Positions 46,145-58,430 are shown, counted from the first letter of the stretch. The stretch is DNA of 64,000 bases from Amyloporia xantha (GCA_036971615.1 JAYKKR010000013.1:124001-188000), one strand, 5' to 3'. Made by a program: numbers and translations. The notes: generated from the letters alone by a model not told the origin.

Positions 46145-47275
46145 GTGTCTTCTATCGCCCCGGGATCTATGCTACCACTGGAATTGTGGTCTCTTGTATT
46201 TCACTCTTTAGGGCCGAGCGATCTCGCGAGCACAAGTCGTGTCTGTCGATTCTTTCAAGTCGAAGCGGAGATACTGCTCTACAATATGGTCTGCCTATGC
46301 AAAATTCCCCAAACTCGAAGCTTTTATCGAACCATATCGTTATCATCTCGACGAGCGGCTGCTGTGCGTAGGCTGTGGGTGCTCGATAATGGCCGCTTGA
46401 GCACTGTCATATCGATAATCGGCGACATTCTCCAGTTGGTGGCTCATGTCACGGAGCTCAATATCCACCTCATTTTCAAGGATCAGAAACAGATGGAGGA
46501 CCTCTTCGTGAAATTGAAGAAGTGCACCTTCAAGCTCGAGCATTTCGGTAGCAACGCGGGCCTTACCCTTGGATGTCTTGACTTCTTTGCAATTCAACCA
46601 CATATCCAGATGCTCGTCACAAACCCCTCAACAATAAAAGGGCCCCAGCATATTTTACCTCCGGATATTTTACCTTCTCTACGCATCTTAAGCACCACCA
46701 AGTTCCTCATGCCCTGCATCCAACACCCCCGTAATATCACACATCTCGCCATTGTCCTTACGGAACAGAGTGTGGTCGATGACGCCCTGCGGCTACTTGG
46801 ACATCAATTGATCAGCCTCAGTCTCGTCCGGTTGGTTGACAACGATAGATTTCCGACTTCTATCTTCCGCAACGTTCAGGCACCAGCATTGCGATTCCTC
46901 GAGATCCGGGATACTACACTCAATGTATGTTGTGTCATCTACGTCTGTCTTGTACCGCATCTGAGGCCTGCACTATAGGATATCGCACCAATGAACATGG
47001 ATCTGGATGTTACCAACATGTCACGGCCAGGCGCTGTGGTAGAACGATTCATGTGGATTCCCGAAAGGATGAAAGGTGGGAACTTTCTGGGACGGTATGG
47101 GACAACCCTCTCCGATGTCCGTAGCTTCGCGAAGGCAAGCCTCGAAACGTGGAAGTCCCTGCGTCAATTTGTATACATGGTAACGGAGGACATTTACACG
47201 TTGTGCACGCTTGGCAAAGACGGGCAACTTGTCGAGGAGGAGGTGACCACGATCAAACAGTGGAATGAGGTGTAG
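46145..47275 (+). pseudogene. F-box-like paralogue with lost start and one nonsense codon
   Basis: Aligns along its whole length with 43955-45088, in one frame of 376 codons. The position of the functional ATG is GTG here (GGTGTC versus GATGTC). The paralogue's GCA CTG CAG reads GCA CTA TAG at 46973-46978. After the stop, the same frame continues to 47275 without further damage. A downstream ATG (46169) could still start a truncated protein of about 270 residues. Recent pseudogenisation is the simplest reading. Confidence 0.78.
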
Positions 47276-49770
47276 CTCATAAGCCGTTGCAGTGAGTTTT
47301 ATCTGTCGTTGTTCTTTACAGGTTCAATTAATCCAAAGTCCCATGCATGTCTTAACAAGCAGACGACATGGTGTTATTGATAGTAAGTTATATACTTCGT
47401 GCATGCTATCGATACATGGTTGTACACATGAGTGTACCAATGCACATACATTAGGCTCAACTGGTTAGGTGTAGCTCGTTCGAGAAACGAGGTACCTTGT
47501 GCGCACACCCCAATCACAGTCCCGTGGAAGGCAGGTGCTTCATAGTGGTCTTCGATTCCTCATTCAATCTCGCACAAAGAAGACACTGCGCGAGGCCAAA
47601 TATCGGACGAGGTATAATTATCACTCATACTTTGACACAGTCGCACGTAATGCATACGAGATGTCGGGCAATATTTTCGCAACAGTAGCATCTGGAAGGG
47701 ACGATCATAAGTAGATATTGGTATGGAATCAAGACGAAGAAAATCTTTACCGGATATCCCAACAAATATGGTGGACTTGAGGAAGACTGTGACTTACCAA
47801 ATCGGCTCCGGGACTGGCTATGCCCGTGGACTATCTCTGATCACTAGTGCACACATTAGACAAGGTGCGTGTGAACACACAAAGATGTACGAAACGGGGT
47901 TTGTAGTGCCCGCTTCCATTGACCATGCTCGAGGGAGGCTTAACCGAGACTAGACCCAAACCACTTGGGCGGAACGGAACCACATCGTTTGGCAAAGGCG
48001 CGCAAGTTGAAGCCACCATCGCTCAGTTGTTCACATTCGCGGAAGGAAACTGAGCTCGGGGTCCGTCGGTACGCACGTGGGATCAAGATTTCACTCTTTT
48101 CTCATAAACTAAGTGGGCTCAGCCAGATCTTCGCCGTTGACCAGCATTGAACGTTGACCAATGACTCTGAAGACAACTCACAAAACTCACATGTAACAGA
48201 AGCAAATTATGAAACAGGCCTTACCGCGAATGCTTGGGTCTTCACGCATCCAATTAAAACTTAGCAAGTTCCTCCGCAGTAAGGAGCCCCGGAATGCGGT
48301 GTCTGAGCAGAGCGGAGTTGGTGATCTTACTTACCATATGAAGTAATGTGCCTACTAAGCGCTGGTCTTCCGCGAGAGTCAATTCGAAGACGATTTAGAA
48401 CCGAAACTTAGATCCAACTCTCACCATCGTCGTCCATTTTTTTGCTTGAACTCTTGCGATCTCCCTGCATCATTATGTAGCCCGAATTTGGGGAACATGT
48501 CGGGTGTGATTTTGTCGGCGCGTCAACTATTAGTGATCGCATCCATATTTGTTCTTTGAGCCGCCGCACAGCGATCACGGCCACTAAGGTCGACAGGTAT
48601 CTGTCATTGCGAGTGGAGATGGGCGGTCCATTAGTCTCAGGATGGGAATTGTTGCAGCTTGTCTGTCGCTGAATCCTTCACCCCGTTTCAGGTCTTTCTC
48701 ATGCTGTCACTCACTTTAGATGCGCAGTTGGATTTCTTGACATTGAATGGAAGCAGACTATGTGCTGGCGACATCGTGTAACAGCGAAGAGTCCTCACGT
48801 GTTGTCGCACAGGGATTGACGAAGTAACAGAACAGATCGGCGAACAATGAATGCCAACTTGGATCTCGCTCATTTTCCATCGCCGGTGAATGGCTCAATC
48901 TCACCGCTAAAGACGGGCCGAGCAGAATGTTCGGCGGATATTGTATGGTTGTAGCAAAGCCTACAATGATATGGACCATTTGCCAATGTTCTGTTCCCTT
49001 CAGAGCATCTGGTGCGTTACGCCGTCTGCTGACATATACTACTCTGATCTGCTCAGACTCCTTACTGACGACGTGTATGTTGTTGACATGATCCATCGAA
49101 GTACCGTATTAAGGCTGTCTTAATTATGTATTCAAAGACTCAGAGCTCTCAGGCTGTTCTGGTGAGTGTCGTGCCAACATTGGCTGCTCCTACTTTTGTT
49201 TTTCATGATGGCATTTATCGCAGTTCATCGATCCCTCGTTACCTGTGCATCTCCATTAAGGTTAGCAGAACAATGTTTTGAAATTAATGACTTGTGCTCG
49301 TGCATGTATTTGATACGTCAAAGATACAGTAGGTGTTCTATATGCTAGGCAGTGTGATGGGAAGTAAGGGGTACATTGCATGGCCACAATTCCTCCGACT
49401 GTCGCATAAGACTCATGACCTGTGTATATGCACAAAATCCGCAAGTGATTCACATCGGTGATACACATTCCCGATGCCCTTTCGACTGGTGGTGATGTCA
49501 AGTCCTGAAGCACCAGACAGAATGTGCCTGTTCTTAGCTGAATGGAAGTACGTGCCTCGTGTCCCCGTATTCATACTAAGGGTCCTCAATTGTTTATGGC
49601 AGATTTCTGATATCGAAATTACCCGATAGATGGGAGATATTCATCGCGATATGTCTACGCCGGTAGAATGGAGTGTAAGCAGCATGACATCGCGAGTAGC
49701 ATGACATCGACTCCGCTATTCCTAAACCCCACTGCCGTGTCCTCTCGAGTGCTAGTGCAGGCGTCTTGGC
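47276..49770. other. Gene-poor region with short repeats
   Basis: No gene is supported. A repeat copy lies at 47395-47565. A second motif at about 47785-47925 (agactgt.ac.taccaa ... ggactggctatg) recurs at about 57210-57310. Confidence 0.45.
47395..47565 (+). repeat. Dispersed ~190-bp repeat, copy 3
   Basis: tgctatcgatacatgg ... agctcgttcgagaaac ... gtgcgcacacccca. It lies about 120 bp after the second F-box stop. Confidence 0.55.
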
Positions 49771-49781
49771 GACCTCAAAAC

Positions 49782-49790
49782 GTATAAATA
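49782..49790 (+). promoter_or_regulatory. TATA box of the small beta-rich protein gene
   Basis: A good TATAAATAG-type box near 49785 is followed by a CT-rich stretch and a probable 5'-UTR intron (GTATGT at about 49872, acceptor TTGCAG at about 49939) before the ATG at 50016. Confidence 0.6.
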
Positions 49791-50015
49791 GCCCCCATAG
49801 TTTCTACGATTCCCCAGCTCCAGCTACTCCCACTTGCGTCTTATCGTCTTCTACCTCAACTCTTCACAACAGGTATGTTGCTTGAGGCTTATTCGTACTA
49901 CTAGTGTCGTGTTCTGACCATCCGCCTTTCAATTGCAGCTTCATAAGTATCGAGGTATGCTGTAGCACCCCATGGTTCTGTTCTTGCCCAGGTGCTTACA
50001 GTGCTGCTTCTGAAG

Positions 50016-50351
50016 ATGCCCGTCGCCAATGGAACCGTCGTCTCAGACCCGCTTGCCGGAGTCGCTAGCAGGTTCACTGCCACCTTCACGCTCGACAATG
50101 GCCAGGTGGTCACCTACACCGGCAATTTCAACGTCTCCATCGCCGGCTTCACGTCCTCCACCTCCACGGCGAAGCTGACGTATTCCAAGGTGTCCGACCT
50201 CACGGGTGACCGCCGCTACAACGGCATCCTTGGAAACGAGAAGTTCACCCTGAACCTCGACCCGACTGGTACGACCATCACGGCGGACATCATCGGAGGC
50301 CCCAACCACGGCCAGAGCGTCAGCGGCACTGGGAACTGGTTGATTTCGTAA
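50016..50351 (+). CDS. Small beta-rich protein, copy 1 (unknown)
   Basis: 111 residues starting MPVANGT; ATG chosen because the paralogue starts at the same aligned position. Alternating hydrophobic and polar strands (FTATFTLDNG, VVTYTGNF, AKLTYSKVSDLTGDRRY, GILGNEKFTLNLD, ADIIGGPNHG, GTGNWLI) suggest a compact beta-sandwich or barrel. No cysteine, signal peptide or membrane segment, so probably cytosolic. A paralogue lies at 55811-56131. The fold type recalls small fungal lectin-like or binding proteins, but I recognise no family. TATA box and 5'-UTR introns suggest a well-expressed gene. Confidence 0.75.
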   Translation: MPVANGTVVSDPLAGVASRFTATFTLDNGQVVTYTGNFNVSIAGFTSSTSTAKLTYSKVSDLTGDRRYNGILGNEKFTLNLDPTGTTITADIIGGPNHGQSVSGTGNWLIS

Positions 50352-50819
50352 ATGCACTCATGTTATGTATGGACTGCAGTTGCTTCTCATCGGCATTCGC
50401 TTCTGTACTGTGTTCGTCGTGTACATATTGGCGTTTCCAATCCGGTAGCAGTGTAGCATTCTGTTATAGTCTTACGGTGGTACAAAGTCTCAGAAATGTA
50501 CCAATTGGTCTCATGCTTGGTGTGCGCGCGTCGTTGTAAGTAACCTGCCAGTGGCCTTGTTCTCCCTCGATAACTCCAGTATCTTGCCTCCCCAGCATAG
50601 TCGACTCCAGAACGCATCCCTTGAGGTTTGTAACCTAGCAGCTTTACCTGAATTCCGCAGTGGCTGCCACTTGCGACAGGCAAAGTCCAAGTCTCTCCCA
50701 CCGACACTCACCGCGGGTAGGATATGGTGTCAAAAAGTGAACTCTTTCCGGAGGTTTTGCGTCGCTGATGAAATTTACTGGCTAATCGGGGGGTGTTTCA
50801 TTTCGACAAATGCGAATCT

Positions 50820-51020
50820 CCGTAGATGCTACCGATACATGGCTATAGGTACAAGTGTAAAAATACCGATAAATCAAACTCAAGGTCTAGTTTTAGGCGC
50901 AGTTCGTCAGAGCAACGGTATTGTTTTTCGCACTTGCGGAACGGGAGATTCCTCAGACGCTTCACAGTGGTCTTCGTTTCATCGGGTGGCCCAGTTAGAA
51001 GTTTCTGTCAGGCTTGAAAG
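50820..51020 (+). repeat. Dispersed ~190-bp repeat, copy 4
   Basis: tgctaccgatacatgg, gtacaagtgtaaaaatacc, gcttcacagtggtcttcg. Downstream of gene B' on its strand. Closest to copy 1 because both lie in the inverted duplication. Confidence 0.6.
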
Positions 51021-51029
51021 CGCCCCTCA

Positions 51030-52231
51030 TCACAGACGGCCACGCACTTCAGGTGCCGCTCTTGAGGGGGTTCCTTTTTGAATCATGGCAGGTTCATAAA
51101 AGTAGCTAGGCAAGCGGATCGAAGACAGCCGCGGTAGGCTAATCACTGGCAGATCCAGCGGCCGCTGACAAGGGCTCGGGCCCGGGCTTGGGCTCGGTGC
51201 CAGACTCCGCCTCGGGCAAGCATTACAGACCTTGGGAGCCGGAAGTTCTTCACCTTCGTCCGAGTCGTCGGACCATTCGATGTCAACGCTCTGATGGTCC
51301 AGACCGGTCGTGGCGTGTTCCACGAAGAATGAGTGCAGCGAATCGTCCTCGTCGCTTTCGTTTACTGAGCCATCATCCGAAGATGGGGTGCTAGAGGCAA
51401 CTTTCAGGATTTCGTCGACACTGTCCCTGAGGAATTCGGCGAGGTGCTCATCGCTCTTCGCTCTGCGATGATCACACCGCAAGAATGAAATCGGTGCCGA
51501 CGCTAGGTAGGGCCTTGCCTCCCGCTCGACGGCATCGCAGATCGCATCTTGCCTGCCGCTTTCGGATTTTGGTGTACGAGGATGATGATGATCAGATCGG
51601 TACATGCAACAACCCTCGACAGCCAGAAAAGGACCAGGTCACCACTTACACCTTGCCAATGCGGATCTGACACGTCCTTCCATATCCACGTTGCCTTCTC
51701 GAATTTGCGGGCCCGGATAGATGCTATGATATCTTCTGCATCACTGCGCTCTTGCTCATCGCTATCTCTCGCGTTGTCAGAGATGTCGAAGGATGTTTCC
51801 TGAGATTCATCCATATCAACTGGCGGAGATCCTTCTGCTGCACCTTGAATCTCAGGCTCTGGGACACTTGCCTCCGAATGCTCTGAGTCTGTGTCGCCCA
51901 TTGGTGCAAGGTGACTGTCCCAGCACTGAGACTTTGCGCTGAGCGCTGCGTAGGTTTCGGGCATTTCCCAGTAAAAAGGAGACTCGAAGCTTGCTATACG
52001 TCGACATCAGCGATGGGCCACAGCCTGCGATGAATAACACATACCGGGATCAGCATCGGTCTTGACGCGCTTGGTACGGTCAGCCTCCTCGGCTAAGAAG
52101 TCTTCTTCCTCGCATAGAGAGGTCGCCTTTCGATTCGCGCTTGTGCAGGATACAATACCCAACGGAATGGGCTGCTGAGAGGTAGAAGTGTGTCGGTTTG
52201 TTGTCAAAGGATCACGAATGACTTGTGCCAT
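51030..52231 (-). pseudogene. Gene B' : diverged copy of gene B, splice site lost
   Basis: Exon 1 (52045-52231) and exon 2 (from 51993) align with gene B. In the next segment one base is missing before the second donor. The acceptor that reads catcag in gene B is caccaa here (about 51570), so AG is lost. The last-exon frame (to 51030) is open and similar to gene B over its length, with small in-frame insertions. Without another splice path the frames do not join, so I call it a probable pseudogene. Use of a downstream AG could still rescue a product. Confidence 0.6.
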
Positions 52232-52442
52232 TGTAGATGAGAAGGAATTTTGTGAAAACAATGGGTATTGTGGCTTTTCGATAACCTCGATGGAAAGCAC
52301 CGTAGTGGATAGGGGGTCTCCGAGTCAGAGAGAAAGTGAGGGACTTTCTGTTGAAGATGATGGGGGTTCGAGAGCAACATGTGTGGGTATGTGGCTACGC
52401 GATGGCCCTCCTTTATACGTATACGAAGGGCGGCCCTTTGTC

Positions 52443-52450
52443 CTTTGTCG
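52443..52450. repeat. TSD of the MITE, left (ctttgtcg)
   Basis: An 8-bp sequence repeated at 52989-52996. The uninterrupted duplicate locus near 33875 has a single copy. Confidence 0.88.
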
Positions 52451-52988
52451 TAAGGCTCCAACCATTTCATCTATTTACCGTTTATAAATGGTTATAACTG
52501 TATACTGTTTATGTTTAACTACTGCTACCCCGGTAAATGGTAAATAAACAGTATGTAAACAGTAAACAGATGTGACACATTTTTTCTAGGAGATGTTAAA
52601 TATCATGCATCCAACAAGGCCAGAACAGGTCTGACATCCAGAAGTCACATGTAACTGGCTTCACTTGATAGATAATCACTTTTATTGGGAGATATTTGCA
52701 CAGTTATTTGAGAGAAGGAAGAAAATACTCTCAGTTTGATGAAAAATCATGACTAATTTCTTTTTGTACCATCTTTGTGTTGATGATATTCATCACAGGC
52801 ACAGACTGTGGCACTGAGTGTTGGTTGTATAAAGGGTTATTGAAGATTTTGAGGACATAGTGCTTTCTTTTTCTTATATGTATATGTACCATTTATACTG
52901 TTTATTTACTGTTTATTTACTATCTATATACTATTTACTGTTTATTTACTGATTTTCTGTAAACATAAACTAAATAGTTGGAGCCTTA
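52451..52988. mobile_element. 538-bp hAT-type MITE
   Basis: Perfect 12-bp terminal inverted repeats (taaggctccaac ... gttggagcctta) and an 8-bp TSD ctttgtcg, typical of hAT elements. The interior is AT-rich with many gtttat/tttac words in inverted orientation near both ends and no coding capacity. It sits between genes B' and A'. The empty site is preserved between genes A and B, which gives direct proof of insertion. Confidence 0.88.
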
Positions 52989-52996
52989 CTTTGTCG
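52989..52996. repeat. TSD of the MITE, right (ctttgtcg)
   Basis: Second copy of the 8-bp duplication. Confidence 0.88.
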
Positions 52997-53444
52997 TGTC
53001 GCGTTCATCACGTGCGACCGCGGTCTAAGCCACCGCAAAACGCATCTGTGGCGTCGTCACCAAGGTGAACTGGGATGGCTCGCGAACGGCTGTCGCCCCG
53101 TCCTTCAGATTAGATCGCGAGTCTGTCCGTAATTTGTGACTAGAATACCCGTGGATGTTAAGGTAAAACTGCAGGATAAATACGACCCTAACCCGAGGAA
53201 GGAATCCGGCTTGGACCCTCCAATGAGCGATCCTCATTTGGCAAGCCCATAGCCATTTGTGGATACTGCTGTGACGTCATGGAGCGCGATGCAGTATTTA
53301 ATGGTCCAGTTAACGCAAAGGACTACATTCACCTGTGCTTTTCCTATCCTAGTAGCATTTCCGGTCAGCTTTGAACGCTAAGCCTTGCTATTCAACATAA
53401 CTCCCCTTCATCGCTTAAGCGCTTATCTCTTACCGAACAATAAC

Positions 53445-54037
53445 ATGAGCGACGAATACGCCAGTTCCGACTACAAAGGCTCTTTGGTCAACGACTGTAC
53501 GTTTGCTGTTATTATTGCTCAATGCATACGTCAGATCCTCACCTTCATTGAAATTTCCACGGTAGCCGTGGCAAAGCCAGCGCGCGACACCACCTATAGG
53601 ACAGGGAACTACCCTCCTTCGGATGACAGTAAGTGACCATTGCCTCTTCGAGTCGGTATTTCTCACTACATGCACCCACAGCGACATCCTCTGGAGGATA
53701 CGGTTCGCAAACCACCTGGTCCAACGCCGCTCAGCGTGGACGCGCCGACTCGGGCCTCGTCGATCAGTCTACAAACGGTGGGCCGATAGGGGAAGAACTC
53801 CAAGATGCGAAACAGGGTGAGGACGATGTCACGCGGGAGGAGTTTAGGCACGAGGCGGAGCGCGATTTTGCGAAGCAAAGCCTGAGCGGGCCACAGGGAC
53901 TGAACCCGTACGGGCGGAATGTGGACAGCAGAAGCGAGGCCGCCGACATGCTGGCATCAGGTTATAGGGATATGAGAGGGAGGCAGTATGAGAGCGGGCC
54001 GGCCACAAGCAATGATGGAGATGTGGATGCGATGTGA
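53445..54037 (+). CDS. Gene A' : small hydrophilic protein (copy 2)
   Basis: Exons 53445-53496, 53566-53628 and 53682-54037 (52, 63 and 356 nt, the same as gene A) give 156 residues beginning MSDEYASSDY. All gene A motifs are kept (GGPIGEELQDAKQGEDD, FRHEAERDFAKQ, NPYGRN, RGRQYESGP) with conservative changes, so selection has probably maintained it. In contrast to its neighbour B', it is intact. Function unknown. Confidence 0.78.
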
Positions 54038-55810
54038 GGTGCGAAGGACCGCAAACACGCAAACTTGATGTTGTAAAATAGCTGAATTTGTACTGTCAAA
54101 TCTCTTGCTAATACGATACATGTCTTCTTCATGACCCTGAGAGAATTTTGTAAGACTATCTTGAGCATCGACCCAGTAAGTCAGCTGTAGCCTGAGAACG
54201 CCAGTGTATCGTGCAATTTTCAGACAGAGATGATTTCATACAGGTACCTCAGGGATGCGCTTCGAGGTCCAGGTGTGTTGACGCAGTTATGAGTATGTAA
54301 ACGATTGCAGCCCGTACGCTGACCAGATTCGAACTAGACATGTCTGAGTCTCAAACAGTTAGCGAGATAGGCGCCTATTTATTAATACAGCGTTGAACTC
54401 GAACTTTTTTGATTCCGCGTGCTAATGACGAGCTCTTTGCCATTTGGATGATTTATAGCTTGTGGACTCCCCAAGACATAGTCTAACTGCGAACGTCATC
54501 CCACCCTAGACGTTATAAGTGGTGCGCTGGCGACTCAAACCGGTCATACTATCCAATCTTCGCCTTGTAATCCTTGGGCGCACTGACTCCTGAGATGGGT
54601 GCAGGAGTATGGCTTCTATTGCTGCATTTGCGCCTGGCCTAGTACTTAATTGTTTCATCACGCGGAAGCGTGTACTTCTTGCCTGCTTGCAGCCACGATG
54701 GCGCTGTCTTCATTTCTCAAAGTGAGTGGATCCCGACTTTTTTGACGCCGGGTATGACCTGGTAGACGTATCGGAGTACGCTCAATAGTGGCGTCCCTAA
54801 ATCTGTCAATTTTTCTAACTAGGAAAGAACCTATCGATCGTCTATACCGGTGTTGATCATATCCTAAGGCACACTTTCCGCGGTTGACACATTGAATGTT
54901 TTCTAGTCCCTTGTGACTGGTGGCAGTGGAACCTATATCCCAACTGAGACGTTCGTACGTATCGCTAATTCACAAGCATTGGGCTATTGAGGCCAGTGCA
55001 CTTTTAAAGATTGTCCGCGAGTCTCATTGGGATACCATTTTCTGCGAAATGTAACCTGGAAATTTGCAGGCAACTGTCCCTGATAGTTGTTTCTTCCTAC
55101 AGATTAGAGGTACGAACCAGTGTGGTCAAGACAGGCAGATTGCTTACCCCTTGTCTGTTTGCAGTTATGCCTTGTGCAATGTGCAGCCCGACGGTCCGCA
55201 TTCGCTAACTATCGTGCAACAAATCAATCTCGCCGTGCAGATTGTCGTTGGCGTTTCGTCGTTCAGCGGGACCGATGTCACCCCCAAGTACTCCAAAGAC
55301 ACAGATCTCGGTGGGAGTCAATGCTTCTACTAGAATATGAAAGCACAGGAGATAACAGGAGATAAGTACGGAAAGATGACTAGTGATCCAATAGAGAAGA
55401 CGAATGTTTCGGGGTTGGTGCTTGCGCTTGTAACTATAAAAAGTGTTGCGAGCATTAGGTCATACTAATTAACACATCCGAGAATTGGATTTCCTGTTTG
55501 TAGACTTACCTTTATACCATTCCTACGGACCAAATCGTGTTGCGCTCTTGATTTCATTACGATTGTGACTCAGAAATATGCCACGTCAACCTGGATTGGT
55601 GTATTATCTTACGTAGACAATGTCACTCCCAGAGACGACCAACTAGCTCTTGCAATTGTATGTATGATCCCTAGCGTCAGGAGCAAGATCAAAATCGCGC
55701 CCAATTCCACATTTCCACGCCTACGCCCATAATACTACATACATACGCGACCAATAGACCGACTGCAGGACTTCTACGACAGTCAGACACGGTACATAGC
55801 TCGAATTCAT
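54038..55810. other. Intergenic, no gene recognised
   Basis: Short ORFs at 55011-55365 lie in three overlapping frames with no motif support. Confidence 0.4.
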
Positions 55811-56131
55811 CTAGATGACCCCCCAGTGGCCATTTCCGGTGACAGCCAGAGCGCTACCGGACGGTCCTCCAGTAACTGCCGCTTCAAAGCTAGTACCAGG
55901 CTGAGCACGACCAAGGGCGAAACGGACTCGCTCATTCCCGATGGTGCCACTGTAGCGGATCTCTCCGGTCAGGTCGGACTCCGTCACATACGTCAACTTG
56001 GCCTCATTGGGCTTGGAAACAACGGGGCTTGTGACGTTGGTTGTGTAGACAACAACCTTTCCATCGTCAAGGGTGAACGTGGCAGTCAGCACGCCACCGA
56101 CCGGGCCTATAGTTCCATGTGCTTCGGGCAT
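55811..56131 (-). CDS. Small beta-rich protein, copy 2 (unknown)
   Basis: 106 residues from ATG at 56131 (the frame is open 2 codons further to TTG). It shares with 50016-50351 the pattern TATFTLDDGKVVVYT, AKLTYVTESDLTGEIRY, GTIGNERV, GGPSG and GNGHWGV. No secretion signal. Sequence upstream on the coding strand has a TATA-like stretch near 56360 and probable 5'-UTR introns like the paralogue. Confidence 0.7.
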   Translation of the reverse strand: MPEAHGTIGPVGGVLTATFTLDDGKVVVYTTNVTSPVVSKPNEAKLTYVTESDLTGEIRYSGTIGNERVRFALGRAQPGTSFEAAVTGGPSGSALAVTGNGHWGVI

Positions 56132-57839
56132 CTTCAAAATGTTTTAGAGACAACGAGCAGCCTTTGAATGAGACTCATACAGCATACCTTGATGCGGTAG
56201 ACTGTGGCATTCAAAACAACGCATCAGTACCTCTGTGGTACATGTAGGTAAGCATAAGACACGGACCTTGTACGATTGCAGGATCGAAATTGGTTTGAGC
56301 TCAGTGCATTAGCTGGAGTGCAGGGTGGAGAATAGGGTACACACTGTTCGATGCAACTTATATATTATGGAGACTGGATTAAAAAGCACCGTTAAATAGA
56401 AGCGTACTTTACCGGAGGAAGATCTCCCCGAGACGCTGTATGCGGTTTAGGCTGGATATTAATATATCGTCGTCTCTGAAAGCCGTAATCAGTGGGGTGA
56501 GGATCTAAGACGCTGTGTCACTGAGCGAGGCACGAGGTCTGAACTTAGACTTAATGTAGCTGCCGCATTAGGTTCGATACAACAGCCCACTGCTTGCAGC
56601 ACAACGTACCAGCAACTTGATACGTTACTCAGATTGCTCCTGTCAATGACTCAAGGCAAACTCTTCTATTCAATGATATCTTAGCTGACACAGACATTGC
56701 CTCGCTCCTGAGCTCACCATCGATCATTCAGTCAATTTACATATCCTGTTCCTGCCTACAGTATAAACAGTGGGTCTTCATTTTACATCGGAATGACAGC
56801 GTAGATCTAGAGCACGGACACATTTCAAGTTTGCGCGAGTTGCCTCGCTGTCCAAATTTAGTGCCAGTGGTGAGAACAATCTGTCGCCGTATTCATCCAT
56901 GTGAAAAACAGTGTCTCTATTATTTATGGACTGTATCGCACCGTTGCGTTCCATTCTATATTCGTCACCCTTCGATTCCGGCGGCTTTGAAGTGAAACAG
57001 CCGTATCTCATATGGGTAATCCCGCAGAGGGAGGCGATCAGCAAATCACTGGGAAGTCACGCCTGTCACTATTCGCTGTAGCCTGAGTTAGATGTGCCAT
57101 TGCAGCTATCAGGGATAACCAACCAGTCATATGAATTTCCAGTGCCATGCGCAATGAGAGAAGGTTGTCTTTCATGCGGCGGAATACTCTGCAGTGTTCG
57201 CCTAGGCCTAGAGAAGACTGTCACGTACCAAGTGGTTTCCAGGACTGGCTATGTCCGCACGAACACCGAAATATGTCTAGAGCTTGAACGTGGTTTGTAA
57301 TGCCTGGTTCCTATGCTGGGATTCGGCTGACAGCTCTTTCGGGAATGTATTGAACACCTGATCAGAGGTATGATCAAGCTAGGACATGAGGCATGTACCA
57401 CTCGGTGGTTTGACAGCCCCGCGGGCCGCAGGTGAGCGCAGTATTTCAGACTTCTTTGAAACTAACCTGAAATATCCACCCTTGTCAACAGCAATTCCTT
57501 CATTGTTCATCGGTCAGCGAGTATAAACGGCTGATGACCCACTTCCCTCTTCGCCATTCTTGCCTCAGAGCATCTCATCGTAACTGTATCCAAGTTCAAC
57601 GGTTAGCCCTTCGCCACTGTCCCCAAATGCGCTTTCAGCTAACTGGCGTAACAGTTATTGTAACCCCACCATTTACCCAGCTCATGTTGCTCAGGCTGAA
57701 GCTTACAGGAACAGTCGTCTCGCAGCTGCCTGGGATAAGCCCAACGCAGCATATGTTGGGAACGTTCGCATTTCCCACTAGCCAGGAGGTCTATTTTTCC
57801 GCCAATACTAACCAGGCATCAGGAAAAACCCCTTTGGCC
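56132..57839. other. Intergenic, no supported gene
   Basis: A minus-strand frame at 56778-57044 and a plus-strand frame at 57534-57848 are open but have no start, splice or motif support. The motif at about 57210-57310 is a relative of 47785-47925. Confidence 0.4.
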
Positions 57840-58378
57840 CTAGGTTGACCTAGGAGTGACCTAGGCTGCCCTAGGGCACTCAGAGCACCCAGAGTACTCA
57901 GAGCACTCAGAGCAACCCAGGTTGCTCTTAGAGAAAAGTTATTTAGGTTTTGGAACCCAGGTTGACCTGAGTCAGACCTGAGGTCAGTCCTAGGTTGACT
58001 CAGGATATACCATATTTCAGTCTCAATATCCTTGGGATCACTTCATTTCACACTTATCAAAGACAGCATATAAATATATTCAGATATAATACAATAGAGA
58101 TGTGATACAAATAAATGTAACATATATTTGTGAAATACTAGAAGGAGAAATATGCGAGGCACTTACCATTCATTACTATCAATACAATATAATAACTTTC
58201 AGTAATGAGCTTCAGAAGCAAAACAACAGACTTACTCACATTACAATCCCAGACGGAATTGGAGCATAGGCAGATGGTGAAAAGAACTGTGAAGCTTAAG
58301 AACAGCTGAGAGATTGAAGTATGAATGGAAGATCAATATGAGCTTAGACATGTCCACTCACCAATTGCTACAACTTCT

Positions 58379-58430
<52 letters not shown>

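Larger units (their letters stand above)
43290..47500. repeat. Tandem duplication of an F-box gene unit (~2.19 kb period)
   Basis: The upstream region, gene and downstream repeat at 43290-45310 reappear at about 45470-47500. The two genes start 2,190 bp apart and stop 2,187 bp apart. Divergence is spread throughout, so the duplication is not recent. Confidence 0.8.

Noticed and set aside
55011..55365. Three overlapping small frames as a gene
   Set aside because: No splice signals, ATG context or conserved pattern; the frames contradict each other.
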